Below, in pieces: positions 63,047-64,000 of a stretch of DNA of 64,000 bases. Source of the DNA: Nitrospira tepida (GTDB lineage Bacteria > Nitrospirota > Nitrospiria > Nitrospirales > Nitrospiraceae). The stretch covers positions 4,667,962 through 4,731,961 of the forward strand of contig NZ_OX365700.1 of the NCBI RefSeq assembly GCF_947241125.1, written 5' to 3'. Positions within the stretch are counted from its first letter, which is position 1, and the number at the start of each line of letters is the position of its first letter. Under the pieces are notes generated by a model. That model had not been told where the DNA came from. It ran no database searches and was given only the letters and a program-made list of their open reading frames with translations. A program made the position numbers and the translations under genes.

Positions 63047-63391
63047 ATGTCCGACACGACCACCGTGGTGATCCGAGAAGACCCGTTGAGATCCGGACGC
63101 GCCGTCGAAGCGCTTCGCATCGCCCTCGGTCTGGGAGCCGGCAGCCGACCGATCAGCGTTGTACTCTTGGATAATGCGCCACGTCTTCTTTCGGAAGACC
63201 GCGACGACGTCGTGGATCTCGAGATTCTCGAAAAGTACCTTCCTTCGTTTCAGCATTTGGAAACGGAGTTCCTTGTGCCTCCCGGAGCGATCAAGGACTT
63301 TTCGATCGAGCCTGGCTTTCGCATTCGGGAAGCGGCCATGGAGTCGCTGAGGCGACATCTCACGGCCTCCCGACGTGTCTTGGTCTTTTAA
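63047..63391 (+). CDS. DsrF/TusC-like protein
   Basis: A 114-residue protein: VVIREDPLRSGRAVEALRIALGLGAGSRPISVVLLDNAPRLLSEDRDDV, the TusC/DsrF-type fold. It has no Cys, so it is probably structural within a hexameric complex. It lies 27 bases after the first gene. Confidence 0.72.
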   Translation: MSDTTTVVIREDPLRSGRAVEALRIALGLGAGSRPISVVLLDNAPRLLSEDRDDVVDLEILEKYLPSFQHLETEFLVPPGAIKDFSIEPGFRIREAAMESLRRHLTASRRVLVF

Positions 63392-63395
63392 CGCC

Positions 63396-63665
63396 ATGCC
63401 GAAGGTGCTCTATCTTGTAACCAAAAACATCGACCTCTGCCGGGATCCTCTGTTGCCATCACAGCCGGAACCGAATCTCCAACCGGAGATGGTGCTCCTG
63501 GAGGAAGGCGTTCGCGCCCGCCTCGACTCGTCCCCGAACTCCATACCGGTCTCGGCGCTTGAAGATGATCTTCGGAGCCGGGATGTGACATTCGCGGGCA
63601 AGACGATTGGGTACGAGGATCTCGTGGAGAAGATTTTTTCCGCTGACACGGTGATCACGCTCTGA
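63396..63665 (+). CDS. DsrH/TusB-like protein
   Basis: An 89-residue protein MPKVLYLVTKNIDLCRDPLLPSQ with DEMVLLEEGVRARLDSS-type strand: the DsrH/TusB pattern of a short strand-helix. Cys15 could be the sulfur carrier. The ATG at 63396 immediately follows the previous gene's stop. A T-run (CGGTTTTTTT) after the stop at 63667-63675 may terminate the operon. Confidence 0.72.
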   Translation: MPKVLYLVTKNIDLCRDPLLPSQPEPNLQPEMVLLEEGVRARLDSSPNSIPVSALEDDLRSRDVTFAGKTIGYEDLVEKIFSADTVITL

Positions 63666-64000
63666 CGGTTTTTTTAGAGAGAAAGAAGAAGATCGTCGTC
63701 GAAGTAGGAGCAGTCGTAGGTCGTGTGAATCATGTGAAAAGCGAAATGGCAAAACGAAAACACTCTCTTATGAATCATTTGACCTGTGGGTGAGAATCTG
63801 TATCGGATCAGGGCGAGTCGTGGAAGGCAACGGGACAACTTGGGGACGCGCAGCGTGGGAGATGAGAGGAAAGTTTGTCCGGCGATGGCCATGAACAGAT
63901 CTGGAAAGGTTATCTACAGGCTATACACAGGATTGATGAGCTGGGGCAGATATCCACAGGTGTGAATAATTCTGTGAATAGCACGGAAAGCCAGGTTGAT
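63666..64000. other. Right-edge non-coding region
   Basis: About 330 bases after the DsrH-like gene with no supported ORF (a minus-strand frame of 72 codons lacks a ribosome site). It contains an A/T-enriched stretch near 63670-63790 and the DnaA-box cluster at its end, which together resemble an origin region. Confidence 0.5.
63905..63985. other. Cluster of DnaA-box-like 9-mers (candidate oriC edge)
   Basis: Five close matches to the DnaA box TTATCCACA occur within about 72 bases: TTATCTACA at 63910-63918, CTATACACA at 63921-63929, ATATCCACA at 63950-63958, and on the opposite strand TTATTCACA (63961-63969) and CTATTCACA (63973-63981). The two last differ by one and two bases. Such clusters usually mark the chromosomal origin next to dnaA, which probably lies just beyond the right edge. 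Confidence 0.7.

Noticed and set aside
1..64000. tRNA, rRNA or CRISPR array
   Set aside because: No cloverleaf-like sequence, rRNA segment or regularly spaced direct repeats was noticed on reading; a tRNAscan or CRISPR search would be decisive.

Overview
The window looks like chromosomal DNA of a GC-rich, free-living Gram-negative bacterium, most plausibly a Nitrospira-like member of the Nitrospirota. I infer this from the overall protein style, the many small zinc-ribbon proteins and predicted lipoproteins, and an inorganic-carbon uptake operon fitting an autotroph. No rRNA, tRNA, nitrite oxidoreductase or other decisive taxonomic marker is present, so the assignment is tentative.

Layout. 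1-11.5 kb is mostly minus-strand housekeeping: a partial gene at the left edge, a murJ-ogt-dtd operon with 4-bp overlaps, a PilZ protein, a DUF429 protein, a cupredoxin, a BaiN-type flavoprotein, xth, an MscS-type channel, small lipoproteins, and a TPR lipoprotein coupled to a dihydrolipoamide-dehydrogenase-like flavoprotein. 12-25 kb holds DUF1653 and MEKHLA proteins, the leuCD operon (leucine biosynthesis), a CysQ-like phosphatase, an AsmA-like protein, a SulP anion transporter, an APC permease, a lytic transglycosylase and a YihY-type membrane protein. 25-34 kb is accessory: an IS256-type and an IS5-type insertion sequence, two PilZ paralogues, an acetyltransferase, an MDR oxidoreductase, a TIGR00725 protein and several long gene-poor spacers. 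34-49 kb contains TldD/TldE-type peptidase genes, a DUF1295 and SDR pair, a TylF-like methyltransferase, ettA, two tandem paralogous TPR lipoproteins, two coupled alpha/beta hydrolases, selO, a 2OG-Fe(II) oxygenase and a DUF2294 protein.

49.4-56.6 kb is the most interesting block. It encodes a DAB-type (DabA/DabB, UPF0753 plus NuoL-like) inorganic-carbon accumulation system with an additional, degenerate antiporter-like subunit and a PII-like protein, preceded by a leader with two consecutive strong hairpins. 56.6-58.1 kb is a toxin-antitoxin patch (PIN toxin with antitoxin, and a HigA-like protein with no evident toxin) interspersed with degenerate repeats. 58.5-63.7 kb carries a TPR protein, an unusual two-domain ThyX-like protein, hisS and a DsrEFH/TusBCD-like gene trio. 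The last 100 bases hold a cluster of DnaA-box-like 9-mers, suggesting the window ends at or next to oriC/dnaA.
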